DNA from: Apodemus sylvaticus | Lineage: Eukaryota; Chordata; Mammalia; Rodentia; Muridae | Assembly (NCBI RefSeq): GCF_947179515.1 | Contig: NC_067481.1 | Coordinates: 83,404,015-83,468,014, forward strand | Direction: 5' to 3' | DNA: 64,000 bases | Part shown: positions 1 to 14,084 of the stretch, piece by piece | Numbering within the stretch: position 1 is the first letter of the stretch | Layout: each line of letters starts with the position of its first letter | Made by a program: the position numbers and the translations under genes | Notes under the pieces: model-generated | What the model saw: only the letters and a program-made list of their open reading frames with translations | Told to the model about the DNA's origin: nothing | Databases searched by the model: none

Positions 1-2574
1 GCATTTACAATGTAGAATATTTTGTTAAAATTAAATGCTAGTAGTCATGTTAATAAATTAACTGCTTTCTCAACCTGTTCTATTTTCATTCTTCAAGAAT
101 AAACATAATTTAAACAAATAATTGCTAAGCTATAATGGTGGAATCAAGAATCAGTGGGCAGGCATATCCACTGAAATGCTCATTTAAGATACTATCTTTT
201 TATTTGAGAAAACATATGGAAAATTTTAAAAGTTATTTTCTTTTACTTTTTAATCTGCCCCAGGAAAGATAAGTTTAGTGAATGTTTCCCCCTCTAGTAT
301 ATGCCCAATAATAAATAATAATATATAATAATTAATATACAAAATATGATAATTAATTTGATAACAGGAATTATTTAATTTTCTCTGTAAGGAATAATTT
401 TCTTTATTTTGAAATGGAATAAAGAAAAATATTTTGTTTTTTTTCAAAAGTCTCTTCTTTTTAAACTTTAAATCCACCAAGTTTGGCTGCAAACCAAGAG
501 AAAACATCCTGCAACTAAAGCACACTTTTGCAGAATATTCTAAGATATGGTAAAGTCTTTAAGAGGACCATCACTGAGTGGTATTTGGTTAGGCATTCAC
601 TTGTAGCTGGGCATTTACTTACATAACAAGTCCCAGTCACTTCTGTAAAAGGAAGGTGATCATTCCTCATACATTTACCTTGAACAGTGACTGAAGACTG
701 TACTTGTGCCTATCACTGTTGTTACTACTGCAGCACCATTTATTGTGTCTATGTCCTTTCTTAAATGTTACTCTCTACCACAGCATTCCTGTCCTCCCTT
801 CTTAACTCTAAATTTTGTGGGCATGCAAAATTTACATTATTAGTATTTTCTAATCACTCTGATTAGTACATCTTATAAATTCTTTCCTTTTAACTGGAAT
901 GAGATAAGCAATCTGGGAAAATGTCTGTAATTTCTAGAATATCTACAATGCTCATTTTAAATATATTATTTCTGTGAACCAGAGACCATCTCTAATGACA
1001 AAGATCTAATAAAAATGTATGCGACATCATAGGACTCCTCCCTGAATACAACATCCCCAAATAAAAGGAGAGAGAGATTTGTTTTCTAGTAGATGGTACA
1101 AAAATACTGACATTTGTTCATTAAGCAAAATTACTAAAGTTATTATTGAGGACACACTTGATTTGCCTATCTTGACAGTCAAGTCCATTTTTATTAGAAT
1201 ATATGCATTTAATGGTTAGAGGGTAGTAGGAAAGATAAAAGTGTAAGCTTATATTTTGCTATTCATGGTCATGAATAATTCTCCAATTTTTTGTGCCTCA
1301 TTGATGTAATCAAAGCAGGGGGAAATCATCTGTCACTAGGTGACTGCAAGAGCACCAAAAATACCTTTCTGACACCATATTTGCTTCCTACCAATTCTTT
1401 TGTGACAGAGCAGAAAAAACACCCTAAGCTTGCCTGTTCAATAAAAACCAATCAGCAAGTTTTTTTTCAGGATTTAATGTATAGTTAAATGAGTTTTTAT
1501 TGATAGCATTTTTAATATAAGTGGCCATAGATTTCTACTTTTACAGTTAGTATTAATACAATTAAGGGTTTATATATTTTCTTTTATGCTCATTTTATTC
1601 TTCTACCCAATTATTTGGGGTACAATGATGTTGCATATGTCATAAAATCTTTATAATGTTGAGTTTTAATATATCTAGCGATCCTAATTGTGTGTCGGCT
1701 TTGAAGCTTATGGAACAATGTTGCCATCTATATTGTTATAAAAGTACTTTTAAGACTATGTTTTAATTTCTATTGATGGAAGTTTTTAGATGCAAAAACA
1801 GCTGTGTCATAACCCAAAAAGAATTTAGAAGAGTTTTCAGTGTACAGCAGTGAAAGTCACAACAGATTTCACATGTTCAGGTTATAACTGTTTACAGAAA
1901 CCATGCGTTTATATAATCAATTATCCAAAAGTTAGCAGCATAAAATAGATAGGTTTTGCTCAGATTTTCCTAGAAACACATTAAATGGGCAGCTTAGGTG
2001 AGCACTTACAGCTCAGAGGCTCTAAGTTGTGAGATGTTCTACTGATATCCAAATGCACTAAATTATCTACTTTCAGTCACACACCACTTACCCTGGAGGC
2101 TACCCAAATGAACCCTGACATGTGACAGTGGTCAAAACAAAAGTGTCATAGTCTGCTGTGACTGCTCTATAAAAGTATCATGGGTTGTAGCTAAAACACA
2201 TGAAAGAAAATTTGTTTCTCACAGTCCTGTAGAACTGAATATCTGAGATTAGCATGGTGTGCTTCCAATGTGAGAGTTCTGATGTATAACATAGATTTCT
2301 TTATGCCACACTGAATATAGATGCCCTTAAGCCCCAGTCTCATTTTCTATTTTTCTCTACACTTGCTGTATGTGAGTTTATTAGCTACTTTTCATTTTCT
2401 CAGAGCCATGCTATCTTTCACATGAATTTTTCATGAAAGAGTTACTTCAGAATTTAAGAGTTGTTTGCACATTTCTTTTATATTTCATGCTTTAAGGTGA
2501 AGGCATTAAGTTGAATAATATTCACAAAACTAATTTTTGTTTTTAAAAACAAATGTTAATAAAGTGACACTACA

Positions 2575-2618
2575 TATGCAGAAACACACATACACATACA
2601 AACACACATACACACAAA
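2575..2618. repeat. CA-rich low-complexity tract
   Basis: An interrupted CA/CATA tract (acacacatacacatac and similar) without a clean period. Confidence 0.7.
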
Positions 2619-3559
2619 GAAAATTTATAGTATCAAATATATACCAAATAAAATTAACAATGCTATAAAATCACAAATATGCAAGTATTCAAATATTTCT
2701 GAAAATGTTCACAGCACCAGGTGATTCTCTGGCAAGTAGGTCATTTACAGTTTCACAGATACAAGGAAGATGTTCTTCCTAAAACTCTTTGTTCTTCCAA
2801 CCTGAAGCACAATCTCTCCAATAAACAAGCATCAAACACATCCTTGCAGATGTTCAAGGAACAAGAGAGCACCTCATTCAATTAATTCTCTTTGGCTTCT
2901 GATTTTGAGTAACTTCCTCAACTTTTAACAGATATTGAAGTCTCAATGAAGTACATAAAAAAGTTTGAAGTGCATTTTAGGCAGAAGATTGGTGAAAATA
3001 AATGATTCAAACCTAATTGAAAGGAATCAAAACATGACATCCTGCTTTTCTATTAACTTTCCAGATGTTATTTAGGGTCTGTTCCTACTAGTATGACAGG
3101 TGCTAAACAACAGTGCTAAATAAAGTGAGCACTTGTTCCTTTGGTACTAATATTGTAGAATAAAAAGTATGTCTTTAAAATATAGTGTTATATTACATAT
3201 GATGATATTATAAGGTTACATTTCTAAATTTGCTCACAGGCAATGGTATACCTATGTACTGACCTGTTCTACTTATTTCTCCTGACTCCAGGAAATTGTA
3301 TGACTAGCATATATGCTATCCTTAGTCATTTATATACAACTACATTTACAAAATTTCATTCATGTTTCTCTGGCTGACATGGCCAAATATGTGTCCCTCC
3401 TGAGCTCCTAAGTACTCAGCTGATTGAGGAACAAAAGTGGAAATTAAAGCACATAAATCCATTCCACCATTCCATGTCCTGGTTTCTCTGTATTTAGTAA
3501 ATATTCACTGTATGTCTAGTACTTTCCTAATCCTATTTTATTCTCAAAATAACATGAAA

Positions 3560-3849
3560 ATGCACAGACACACAGACACAGACAGAGAGACAGACAGACA
3601 CACACACACACACACACACACACAGTAGCAGCAACAGCCTTGCTGTAAGAAGGTGGACAGGAAACACACACAGACACACAGACACAGACAGATACACACA
3701 CACACACACACACACACAGTAGCAGCAACAGCCTTGCTGTAAGAAGGCGGACAGGAAACACACAGACACACAGACACAGACAGATACACACACACACACA
3801 CACACACACAGTAGCAGCAACAGCCTTGCTGTAAGAAGGTGGACAGGAA
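3560..3849. repeat. Compound CA minisatellite, period about 93 bp
   Basis: A unit of about 93 bp is repeated in tandem. Each unit has a unique core of about 38 bp (from gtagcagcaacag to ggtggacagga) followed by CA/GACA-rich DNA. The cores start at 3624, 3718 and 3810, giving spacings of 94 and 92 bp; the third copy is only the core. The long antisense open frames rich in Cys and Val over this region are products of the CA repeat and do not encode a protein. Confidence 0.9.
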
Positions 3850-5981
3850 TGAGATAAACAATAAGACAACAGTAAAAGAGAAAAGAAAACACACACACAA
3901 AGATGATACTTTTAACATTACAACAGGTATTAAAATATCAAATAAGGTTTGTGATATGATTAAAAATAAAATTGTGGGAATTTACTTCTCATAGGATGAT
4001 CAGGAAAAATCATTATAGACAGTGATTAAGAAGTAATAGTGATTATTTTAATTAAGAGAAAATGAAATTATTACAGGATTAATAAACATGCTTATAATTG
4101 AGATAGTTTGAAGTAAAAGCAAATACAAGGACCTTAAGGAAATAAGATTTTGACATAATTTGAGCACTAAATTAAATCTAGATGTTTGAACTACTATATC
4201 CAGATGTAGAAAAGTCAAAAGAAAGAATTTCAGAAGCCGGAAACTATTTCTTAGTGCTCAGACGCATAGCTATAGTGTAAATTTAAACTGTAGCTCAAGT
4301 AAAGGCTTTGGATTAGTGAGAATATTTCAGGGTATCAGTCTCATTCCGAAGGAAGATATGTGTATATTCTTTGGAGAATAATGAATTCGGTAGTTTACAC
4401 ACCAATTTTCAATCACTTGACAATTAACTTATTAGCTGTTAATTCTTGCTGATGGATTCTTGCTGTCTCAGAAATCTTAGCACGTCTTTTATCCAAACAT
4501 GGTCAAGAATCACATGTTAATTGTCATAGTAGTCCAGTTATTTCAAACACAATTATTTATAGTAATTATAAAAGTATCTCTCTGTGTATTTACTGACCTG
4601 TTCATATAAATTTAGTTTCATGGTGCTAAAATTATAGCATAGAAAATGGTGAGAAATTTCTCATTCAATAATTAAATTTGGCATTAGTTGATCGATTTAA
4701 GCATTCTAAGGAATTGTCATGGAGGGAATTAATAGATATATTTTAATTCAGTACCTATAACATTAATTAGTGTAGACTGAATTTAGCAGAAGTTAGATTG
4801 ATCTATACTGAAGATTGACTTATCAAAACTTTTTATATTTGGGCAAGATGTATTTTTTTAAATCCAGATTCAACTTTTTGTAGGCTTCTTCAGTTCTCTA
4901 AGTCGCCCACTACTTATTGACCTGCAATTTAAAAAGATTTGGAGTGTTTTGACACAGCAAGCCACTAGCTTCTATGAACTCCAAAGCTAAGGATATCATC
5001 TAATAAAACCTGAAGCTGACAACAGATTCTCCTGTCTTGTTACCACTTTCTTATCTGATATCCTCATCAAAGTATGTTCAAATGCCCCAATTTATGATTT
5101 TCTTTTGTTTTTTTAACTATACAATAGTATTAATTTGGAATGTATTAATGGTTCTAACCATATGACAAAGTGAAAGTTATCAATTCATTTGTGTATGAAT
5201 AAAAAACCATATTTTCATAATACATGTTGATTTTCTAATGAAATCAACATGGTGGCTTAAAGCATGTTAAATTTAACCCCCATAGCCATTACCACATTAG
5301 AACAGGCCTATTGGGAAACTTGTGTTCTTGGGACACTATCACTCATATTTAGCTAACACAAATTCTCTCTTGTTTTTGCTGAGATTCTTGGTTTGTGTTA
5401 ACATTGCTGAAATGAATCTGCATACAGAAGTAAGAGGAAATGTAATGCCCTATCTAAATACCAAAAATAAATACTTAACATGTCTAACAAAGTTACAAAA
5501 CCACTGTGCTATTTCAATAATAAAATATTTGTTATTGTAACCCCAGAAACCAAGATAAAATGTGAAGGCAAATATGAAATTTATCTTGTGAAATATAATG
5601 AACATAAGAATACAGCACTTTGAGCTAGTATTTATTAGGTATGTGCACAGTGATAGGATAATGCTACGGAGATTTTAGATTGGGGGCATAAATAAAACTT
5701 TGCTTTCATGCTGTTGAATTTGGTGCATTTCACTACATATCTGGATATGTGCAGATATCATATGGAAAAAAAAAACCACATCAACCTTCTCTTTCTTATA
5801 CCTGCTTTTGGTGACCTTCAGACTTCACTAGACCTGGGATAGTTTTGCCCTTGACACACAGACTTTTTGGGAGGATGAACAAATTTTCCTGTGCATCTAT
5901 GGCTCTGTTATAAATACATAAAATTTGTGCTGGTGTCTACATAAGAATTTATTTCTACTTCTTTTTTCCTTTCTTTTTTGG

Positions 5982-5983
5982 AT

Positions 5984-6015
<32 letters not shown>

Positions 6016-6172
6016 TGTATATGAGTACACTGTAGCTGTCTTCAGACACCAGAAGAGGGCATCAGATGCTGAAACAGATGGCTGTGGGTCACCATGTGCT
6101 TGCTGGGAATTGAACTCAGGACCTTGGAAGAGCAGCCAGTGCTCTTAACTGCTGAGCCATCTTTCTAGCTTC
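5982..6172 (-). mobile_element. B2 SINE
   Basis: The minus strand reads as a B2: the + strand ends with the reversed tRNA-derived head (gctgagccatctttctagct), has the reversed body around cagacaccagaagagggcat, and begins with a (TTTA)n tail at 5983-6014. It is nearly full length. Confidence 0.93.
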
Positions 6173-6683
6173 TTTTTTTTAATTTTTGATAGAAAAAAGT
6201 ATTATTCGTTGCTTAAAATAGCGTTGTTTTTTTTTTCTGGAAGAAAATAGTCATCTGTGCCACAAAACATTGAGCTTTAAAATGGAGAGAGGCACTTCAG
6301 TAGATTTAACCTTTGTGTCAAGTTAGTTGCACTGGGAGACAGATTAGTCATACTCAAAGAGGTTGCCAGAGTTTTGTTTGTCATGTTAAGTGTTTCCTTT
6401 CTCTTCTTGTTCGAGTGTTTGTCTCCACAAATAAAAATAGAGGTGTTTGATACCAGCACCACACCTACCACTCTCTTTGTCTACCTACAGCTGTGTCTTG
6501 CACATGAGTCTCAGATCCAAGCTGATTAACTGAAGAATGAGGAAAAACTGAAACCTATAAAACATCACTGTTTGTATTCAGCCACTCTCATTATTTCACA
6601 GGAACTAAGTGACATGTGGCAATTTACATATTGAATATGAATTTTATACTTTAGATTTATCTCATTTTAATGACGGCGCCATG

Positions 6684-6691
6684 TGTGTGCA

Positions 6692-6737
<46 letters not shown>

Positions 6738-6880
6738 TGTGAATACAGGTGACATAGACGGCAGAGGTGTAGTGCTCCCTGGATCTGGGAGTTACAGGCT
6801 ATTGTGAAGTAACCATTGTGAGTGGTGGGATCTGAGTCAAGAGTACTATTTCTTCATAACCACTGAACAATGTCTTGACC
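6684..6880 (-). mobile_element. (TG)n array joined to a worn B3-like SINE
   Basis: A (GT)n run (core 6699-6734) adjoins sequence resembling the reverse of B3 (gggagttacaggctattgtg, then ggtgggatctgagtcaag). Divergence is high, so the family call is tentative. Confidence 0.55.
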
Positions 6881-7315
6881 CATTATTTACTGGATTTTTT
6901 TAAAAATAACCCCAGGTGCTAGTAGTTCAGTGTAATTTTATATTCTCACTATATTAATTTAAAAATATTAAAACCTAAAAATTAAGTATCACTTTTCATA
7001 GTGGAAGACAGCTAACTAAAAAGTAATTGCAATAAAACCAGAGCAATGTTACTATGTTTTCATTACATGATTTTTATCTATCAGAAAAGTTGATTTTGTT
7101 AATGCTCTCTTTACAAACTAGATGAGCAAACTGAAAACAATAGTTGAATGCCAATTACAGACAATTGAGGGTTTACCAAATATAATTATACATACTGAAT
7201 TAATATTAAAAACAGTGAAACTTTTTTATATATTTGTTTATTGTCTTTTGATACTATGTCTGCAGTACACTTCAAGTTGTTTGTTTTCTCAGAATAATTT
7301 GAAAGATTTAAGTCA

Positions 7316-7480
7316 GCTGGGTGGTGGTGGCACAAGCCTTTAATCGCAGCACTTGGGAGGCAGAGGCAGGTGGATTTCTGAGTTCAAGGCCAGCCTGGTC
7401 TACAGAGTGAGTTCCAGAACAACCAGGGCTACAGAGAGAAACCCTGTCTCAAAAAACAAAACAAAACAAAACAAAAAAGA
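7316..7480 (+). mobile_element. B1 SINE with target-site duplication
   Basis: A nearly intact B1: head gctgggtggtggtggcac, body gcacttgggaggcagaggca, and an A-rich (ACAAA)n tail. A 9-bp direct repeat, tttaagtca, flanks it at 7307-7315 and 7485-7493, marking the insertion site. Confidence 0.95.
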
Positions 7481-8033
7481 GAGCTTTAAGTCAAATAAGG
7501 ACTGTTTTAGTAGAACACAAATATTAAAGACTGATTTTTGATTGACAGTGTATTTTAAGTTGCATAACAAAAATACCTAAATGATTATTTACTTCAAAAG
7601 TGAATGTAAAGTTTAAAAAGTTTAAGAAGGGGTGTTCAAGACATTGTTTTGCTCTCTTTCAATTGCTCTTATTTTTTCACACCCCACAATTACTTGCATA
7701 TCATTGTTTTGACTTCAACTTTGATCAATTTGGTTACCAAATAAAAAATTCTTTTGACATTTGTGTTTCTATAAAGACCTTTACATAATTTTATAATGCA
7801 GGATTAAAAATAAATTGTCTAGACCCTGTTTGGATATTTGTTGTGGTGGAAGAAGCATTATGCAGTCTGACATACAATAGCACATATAAAGAAATATAAA
7901 TTATATCTTCTTTGAAATAGTGCTACTTATCATACCTGTGATGACTTTAACTTTCATGTCTTTAATATTGTTATTGTTAAAATTTATCTTTGATTTCTAC
8001 TTCTGGAACAGAACAAAGAATACAGATTCTGAG

Positions 8034-8114
8034 GATGGGGTATAGCTGAATTGGTAGCATTCTTGCTAGCTTAGCTTACAGAAAACACTAGGTTTTATCC
8101 CCAGCACAATTCTC
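8034..8114 (+). mobile_element. ID-like tRNA-derived SINE (worn)
   Basis: The segment ggggtatagctgaattggta followed by ggttttatccccagcac matches the A-box and B-box spacing of the ID/BC1 family. Only the tRNA-like part is clear. Confidence 0.6.
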
Positions 8115-9294
8115 AAAAAGCAGTATTTTCTCAGTTTTCTGAAAAAGGGCATTGTTTTTTTTCTAATAAATAAATCAATAAATAAATTTATGCCTATTCA
8201 GTAATTATCCATTTATATTTCTTCCTAACCCTGTTTAATACCAACTCTTTTATTTCCATTTTATGAGAGAACCAACATAGACTTTAGAATTTTTGCTTGT
8301 TGTGGTATTGAACTTGTGCTGTTGAGACATAAAATCTACTTCTAGTGTATGTCAAGTACATTACTTTCATGTTCACACAGATGGCTGATAGGCATTTAAT
8401 CAAAAGAAGAGTGCCTGATAGAAATAGAGTATAGCAAGACGCTCATCTTCACATGGCCTTTAATTGTTTTATAAAACTATTAAGAAAAAATGAACATGGA
8501 TTTTTAACTAATTTTACAAATAACACATGCTATTATTGATCCATACAATATTTAAAATGATGTTAAATGGACATCTTAGCAAATGCCAGGCACTTGGATC
8601 ATTTTGCAAAAATGCTATTGGAGTTCAGAAAAAACTAATGGGAGTCTAATTTTCCTGTGTCTATCTTTTGTGGTTAAATTTGGTTATTTTAAACTGCCTT
8701 TTTGTGAAATGAAATGTAAATAAGTGCATAAGGTGAAAAGAGAAATTTTGTATTGCACAAAGAAGCAAAAATGTATGTCTTTAGCAACCAACTCCAGAAA
8801 GAAAATATAGTACAAAGTCCAGATAATACCTTCAACTATTTGCTAATCTATTTGCCTCTAATAAACTAATCTCCTCATGCTAACACCACAGTTACTTTAT
8901 CTTGCCATTAAACTTTACCTCACAGGTGTATGTATATGCTTGCATGCACATCATATTTTGTTTAGATTTCTATTTTTTGAGCTTATTTATTTGCTTGTAC
9001 CCACAGCTTGTTTGTTAATTTTATTGACATTGAGGACTTTATTACATGACATTAAAAGCATTTTGTTACATGAACATGCTGCATTTCATGAACAGTTCTA
9101 CTGTCAATTTGGTTATAATCATTTCTGCCTATGAGTCAACACAGTAATGAGTATGGATGTCCTTATGTATGAATTTAAGAAGATATGAGCATGTATATCT
9201 TTCTGGAATAAAACTACAGATGTAATGGCTGCATTGTAATATACAGATGCACATGATGGACAGATAATGGTAAACTATTTTCCTCATACAGGTG

Positions 9295-9330
9295 TATTGT
9301 GTGATAACACTCCATTGTTATCACACAATA
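9295..9330. repeat. Perfect 15-bp inverted repeat, 6-base loop
   Basis: The left arm tattgtgtgataaca (9295-9309) and its exact reverse complement (9316-9330) are separated by ctccat. The DNA or RNA could form a 15-bp stem. I see no link to a transposon end or a known RNA family. Confidence 0.9.
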
Positions 9331-9893
9331 GGGGGAAAAGAAGTAAAGATAAATAAAAACAAACCATGATGGTAGGGCTGTCTCAGAGCAAATGAATTAT
9401 GGTAGTAATCCTAGAACACCTTGGAATTGTTGTTTGCCTGTGGAAACTCTTTCTTCTTTGCTCGTATAGAGGTTTTCTTCATGATTGACTCTATTAGCTC
9501 CTGTTTTCCAAGAATCATTTGCTTTTTGGGAAGCAGATACATTGTGGGATGCTAATTCTAACGTGGGATTTAGTGGAGGATAAACCATTAAGTTAAAACC
9601 TAGGCATAGTTTGCCCTCCAGCTGGAAATACTGGCTTTCTGTTCATTATCCTCCATGAAACATACAGTGAGACTTTCTGGGAGTGTTTGCAAAGTAAGCT
9701 TCCTCCCTTTAAAGCAAACTTTTGTAAAGGGTTATTTCTCTGAAGAATTAAAACAGATGAGCAAAAAAAAGAGGAAGAGTTGTCCACAGCTTGTGAACAC
9801 ATGATCAAAGCAAGTTTTTATTTAATAGTATGTAGGAAAATAGGAAGAGAAAAGCACAAAGAGTCCAGTTTGTGGTGGTGTTTCATTTATATT

Positions 9894-10030
9894 GTTTGAG
9901 ACAAAATAAATTTTCATTATGTAATCCATATAGTCTAGAATTCTTATACATCCTGTGATTGTTTCAAATTCATAGTAGTCTTCCTGCATGGAGTCTCAAG
10001 TGCTAAGAATACAGCCATAAACAACCATTT
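9894..10030 (-). mobile_element. Old B1-type SINE (worn)
   Basis: The + strand shows the reversed B1 order: tttgagacaaaataaattt, a middle with catatagtctagaattc, then caagtgctaagaatacagcc. Divergence is strong, as in an old B1 or proto-B1 copy. Confidence 0.5.
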
Positions 10031-10963
10031 TCAGTCTGAACCTGTGTTTTTAATTCACAGTTTAAAACTGCTTCAATGTTCATTGAAGTCCATCCTGCCT
10101 CTGCCATGATAATTATTTGTGTTCCTGTTTTCCAAATTAATCTGGAGGTTCTGACACTTGCTTTCGAGATTCATTTCAGCTAACGAAATTTATTTTTGTT
10201 AGGTTGTTAATAAGTATTTTTTCATTTTATGTGCTGGACTTTGTGTATGTGATAATTGATTGAGCCAAATATACATATTTATTAACAGATACAAACCAAA
10301 TTCTAAGAAATGAGCTATTTGTGACCTAGGAACAATAATTTTAAACTAGTTAATCTGCTTTCAGAATGATCTACATACATATATGTTTTTTATCCATTCA
10401 TTGAACTCTTCTTAGCAATGACTATGAATGTCAGCTACACATTTATCTAGGAAACAGACAAATGCACATACTATTATTGAAAGCTCTACAAATGGAACTG
10501 CTGCTATCTTGAGTCCTCTATTCCTGAAAGCCAAGATATCTTCCAAGAGTTCCAGTTAGTCTAGGAAATAGGATGTATCCAAGATCCCAGCACTATGTCC
10601 TGATTCTCCTGCACTCTCATATGATCAATCCTCCTTTTTCAGATATATCATTCAGCTCATTCAACTGTCTTGCTTATAAGACAGTGTTGTTTTCCAAACA
10701 AAATACAAGAAGAAATGAGGCAGCTAATCACATCCATAAACTTAAATTTTAAGCTTTGCTGTTATTCCCTAGCAAGGGCAAACCAAGTCATTGTTGTCTA
10801 CAATGTCAACTTTACAAAATATGAATGTTATTATATTAACATTGTGCTCAAGGTTCCCTGTTGTTCACTGTACTCAGTTATAAACTAATTTATCCTCCTA
10901 AGGGAAAATGAGCTGGAACTATCATTTATCTTTTTGTTGTCTATTTGATGACTATACATAGAG

Positions 10964-11186
10964 CAGCAGTTCTCTTTGGTGGGTTGCGACCTTTGCCGAG
11001 GTTGAATGACCCTTTCATAGTGTCACATAAGACGTTTGGAAAACACAAGTGTTTACATTGCAGTTCATAACATAGCAAAATTACAGTTATAAAATAACCA
11101 CAAAAAATAATTTTATGGTTGGGGGTCACCACATCATGAGGAGCTGTATTAAAAGGTCATAGTATTAGGAAGTTTGAGAACCACTA
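10964..11186. mobile_element. hAT-type MITE, URR1-like
   Basis: The terminal inverted repeats are recognisable (cagcagttctc at the left, gagaaccacta at the right) and the interior has the typical ggtgggttgcgacc and ggttgggggtcaccaca segments of the rodent URR1 family of non-autonomous hAT elements. The 8-bp flanks (acatagag and caatagaa) match at 5 of 8 places, as a decayed target duplication would. No transposase is encoded. Confidence 0.75.
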
Positions 11187-13500
11187 CAATAGAAAATTCT
11201 TTCATCCAAATTATTTCTCAAAGCCTTGCAGCATATAGAACATATATTATGTTTTGTCATACCAAAGTGACTACTGATAATTATAAGTGTGTAAAATGAT
11301 TTCTGCAGTTATAGGAACATCCATGTTTAAACCATGAATGAGAGCCACATTGAGGTTTTTAAAGTTTTTTTCCTATAACACTTTGAATATTTAATAGTAT
11401 CTATATTTGCTATTGTTATTTCTATGATAAAAAACAAGCACCAACACACACTGTTTATTCCTAGGCTTACAATATGGCTCAGTGGATCAGTCAAATATCT
11501 CCATTCAAATTACCAGAGGCTTTGCAAACCCAGGTGTGGTAGTATATGACTGAGGAAATTCTCCTTCCCTAAAGATAAAATTAAGAGAGCAAACCCCCAC
11601 TGTACAAGAATTTTTAATATAAATTGTTCAAAGTTGTTACTTTTCTGATATCTATGACCAGAAAGATATATAATGACATGCAAAATATTGTGCATACTAT
11701 TTCTGTGTTAGTACTGCAACCAGTAGCATCATAGCATCAGTGCCCCAATTTTTAAACCACACTTGCATATGTGGTTTGAAAGTATTTTAAGCACAAAATA
11801 AATGAGATTATTTTATTATTTTATTTAAATACGTCACCTATTCTAGAGAAAGAAAAATATAGAGTACATTGATGAGACATGGAATATAAATGGAATATAA
11901 ATATTTAATTAACAGCTCATTTAAGCAACAAATGCAGTTTAATTCTTGTCTGACTGTCTTCTGTTTTATGCTCTATAGAGACAGACCATCCTATTTATCC
12001 TCAAGCTGTAGTAAATCTATTAGAATATGACATAGATAAATATATAAAACTCCTTATAGTAACTTTTTTTTACAGCAAACACCCCAAATTTATACCAAAA
12101 TCAAAAATTCAGAATCTTTCAAGTCACTGTAATGGTATTTTTGACAGATCCAGACTTTTTGTAAATAACACATTATCAGTATTATAATGAGTTAATATTA
12201 ATAGTTATGGCTTAGTTCAAACCATGTATAAGCCTGTAAAAACAGAAATAAAAATGAAAACTGTGATTTGCAACATTGAGACATGGATTCAAATGACTAG
12301 GACAATTTGGGAAAAGAAAACATAGACATGTTTCACAGACACATCAAACAGGTGATTTATTATTTAAAACATGATAATTAATTTAAGAATAACTTTTATT
12401 TCATTTCTTTTCCTCTATAAGGAAGTCTTTTTTTTTTAAATTAAAAGGTACCACAAAGAGTGCAAACTCTAAATAATTCCCAGGGGACTCTAATTGGATC
12501 CTGAACTTAGATTTCCAAGTTTATGCTTGCTTTGAAGCCACACAGTTAAATGGATTTTCTTAAATCACTATCAGTCTCTTGGTGCCCAGGAATACTCACA
12601 ATATCACAAGGTGCCTCCTTTATTAGTCAGACATTATCATGGTCCATCTGTAAACACAGAAGCCCCACTTCCAAAGTCCAGAAGAAACAACCTACCGTGA
12701 CAGAGGAAAATTGCTTCCTTTATTTTTTTTTCAGACAAATCTGGAAATGATCCCAGACCATGCATCATCCCCTTTAATTTAGATCTCAGCTGGGAGAGCT
12801 GTAGAGAAGCTAAATCTCATTTATTTATAATATAGGGGCTCATTATTTTCTTCCTGGAAAACATCTGGGTTTAGGTCTTTGGAAGTAATCTTAGGTAAAT
12901 GCCTTAAAGCAGCATCTATGGACTCAGGGTTTAGTTACAGGTTATCAGCAATTATGCTAATGCAACATTGCTTACCTTATCATAATAATTATGATGGGCC
13001 TGAATACTTAATAATCATTTTATTCCTATACATTGTAACATAGCACTGATAATCTCTCAAGCTTAAAGTTCATGATTTTTGATTTACCAAGTTTGAGTAA
13101 AGGCAATATAGATATTCCTGACTCCTAAATATATGCTTTTAGTTTCTCTGCTGTATTTTCACTCTTCACATTTATTTGGACATGTTAAAGTATGGAATGA
13201 AAACTACCACTGATATATTTATTTTAAATAGCCAATTATGTTTTACTCAGCAATTGATAGGAAAGTGATGATATTGGGAAAATTATTAGTTACATGCAGT
13301 ATAACATCCCTCCTAATTAAATATGTTTATGTTTATATTAACTGAATTTTTTATTCTAGTTGCTAGACAGTAAAAAGTAGTATTAATATGGTACCATTGT
13401 GCTTAGAACACTCATTTGTTAATATGAAAAGTTTCTATAAATACAAGGCATATTAAAGCACAAAATTAGCATCATCATCTTATATTTCAGAAAAGAGGAT

Positions 13501-13501
<1 letters not shown>

Positions 13502-13532
<31 letters not shown>
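13502..13532. repeat. (CA)n microsatellite
   Basis: About 15 uninterrupted CA units. Confidence 0.97.
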
Positions 13533-13534
<2 letters not shown>

Positions 13535-14084
13535 AATGGAAGGAGAGAGGGTGGAGTTAAAAGGCACTTTCATTTTTGCATGAGTAGTTATAGTAATAGA
13601 ATATTTTCATGGTTACATTTGATGAAACAACCATATTCTTTCTTCATAAACCAAATAACGTAATTTTTTTCCTGCTAGAAAACCTTCTTCTCTCACACTA
13701 GTAAGATCTGGGTCATAGGATTAGAACTCCATTAGGCAGTGCTTAGCAGTGCTTTGGTGAAATGAGGCTTTGCGACCCAGAGGCAATTTCCTATCAGAGA
13801 GCTGGTCAAAGCTGCGGTGAAGTCTTTCTTTGGAGAGCTTGTTGAAACACTGCCAGCCTATCAGATTCAGTATAGTTATCTAAAATGGAGGCTTACCTGA
13901 AGTCTCTGTCCTCATTAAAATACAAAATGTAAAATGTTATCTTTGATATGTTGTTGTAGAAATATTTAATTTCAATTGGGGTTGCTACCACTCTTTGACC
14001 ATTTAGTTCCCAGACAAAACACATACATAACCTTTATATATAATTATCCTTACTCAGCTTTGTCCATGTACTTTATTATTTTAA

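Noticed and set aside
2158..2360. Segment with atttgtttctcacagtcctg that recalls an old mammalian dispersed repeat.
   Set aside because: The likeness is limited to a short motif; I cannot name the family or its ends.
3516..3918. Three overlapping minus-strand open frames of 121-126 codons, rich in Cys and Val.
   Set aside because: They translate the CA minisatellite; all three frames are open because the DNA is low in complexity. No start context or family likeness.
7122..9134. Small frames of 62-85 codons with Phe/Leu-rich stretches resembling membrane segments.
   Set aside because: T-rich intronic DNA gives such frames by chance; one of them runs into a B1.
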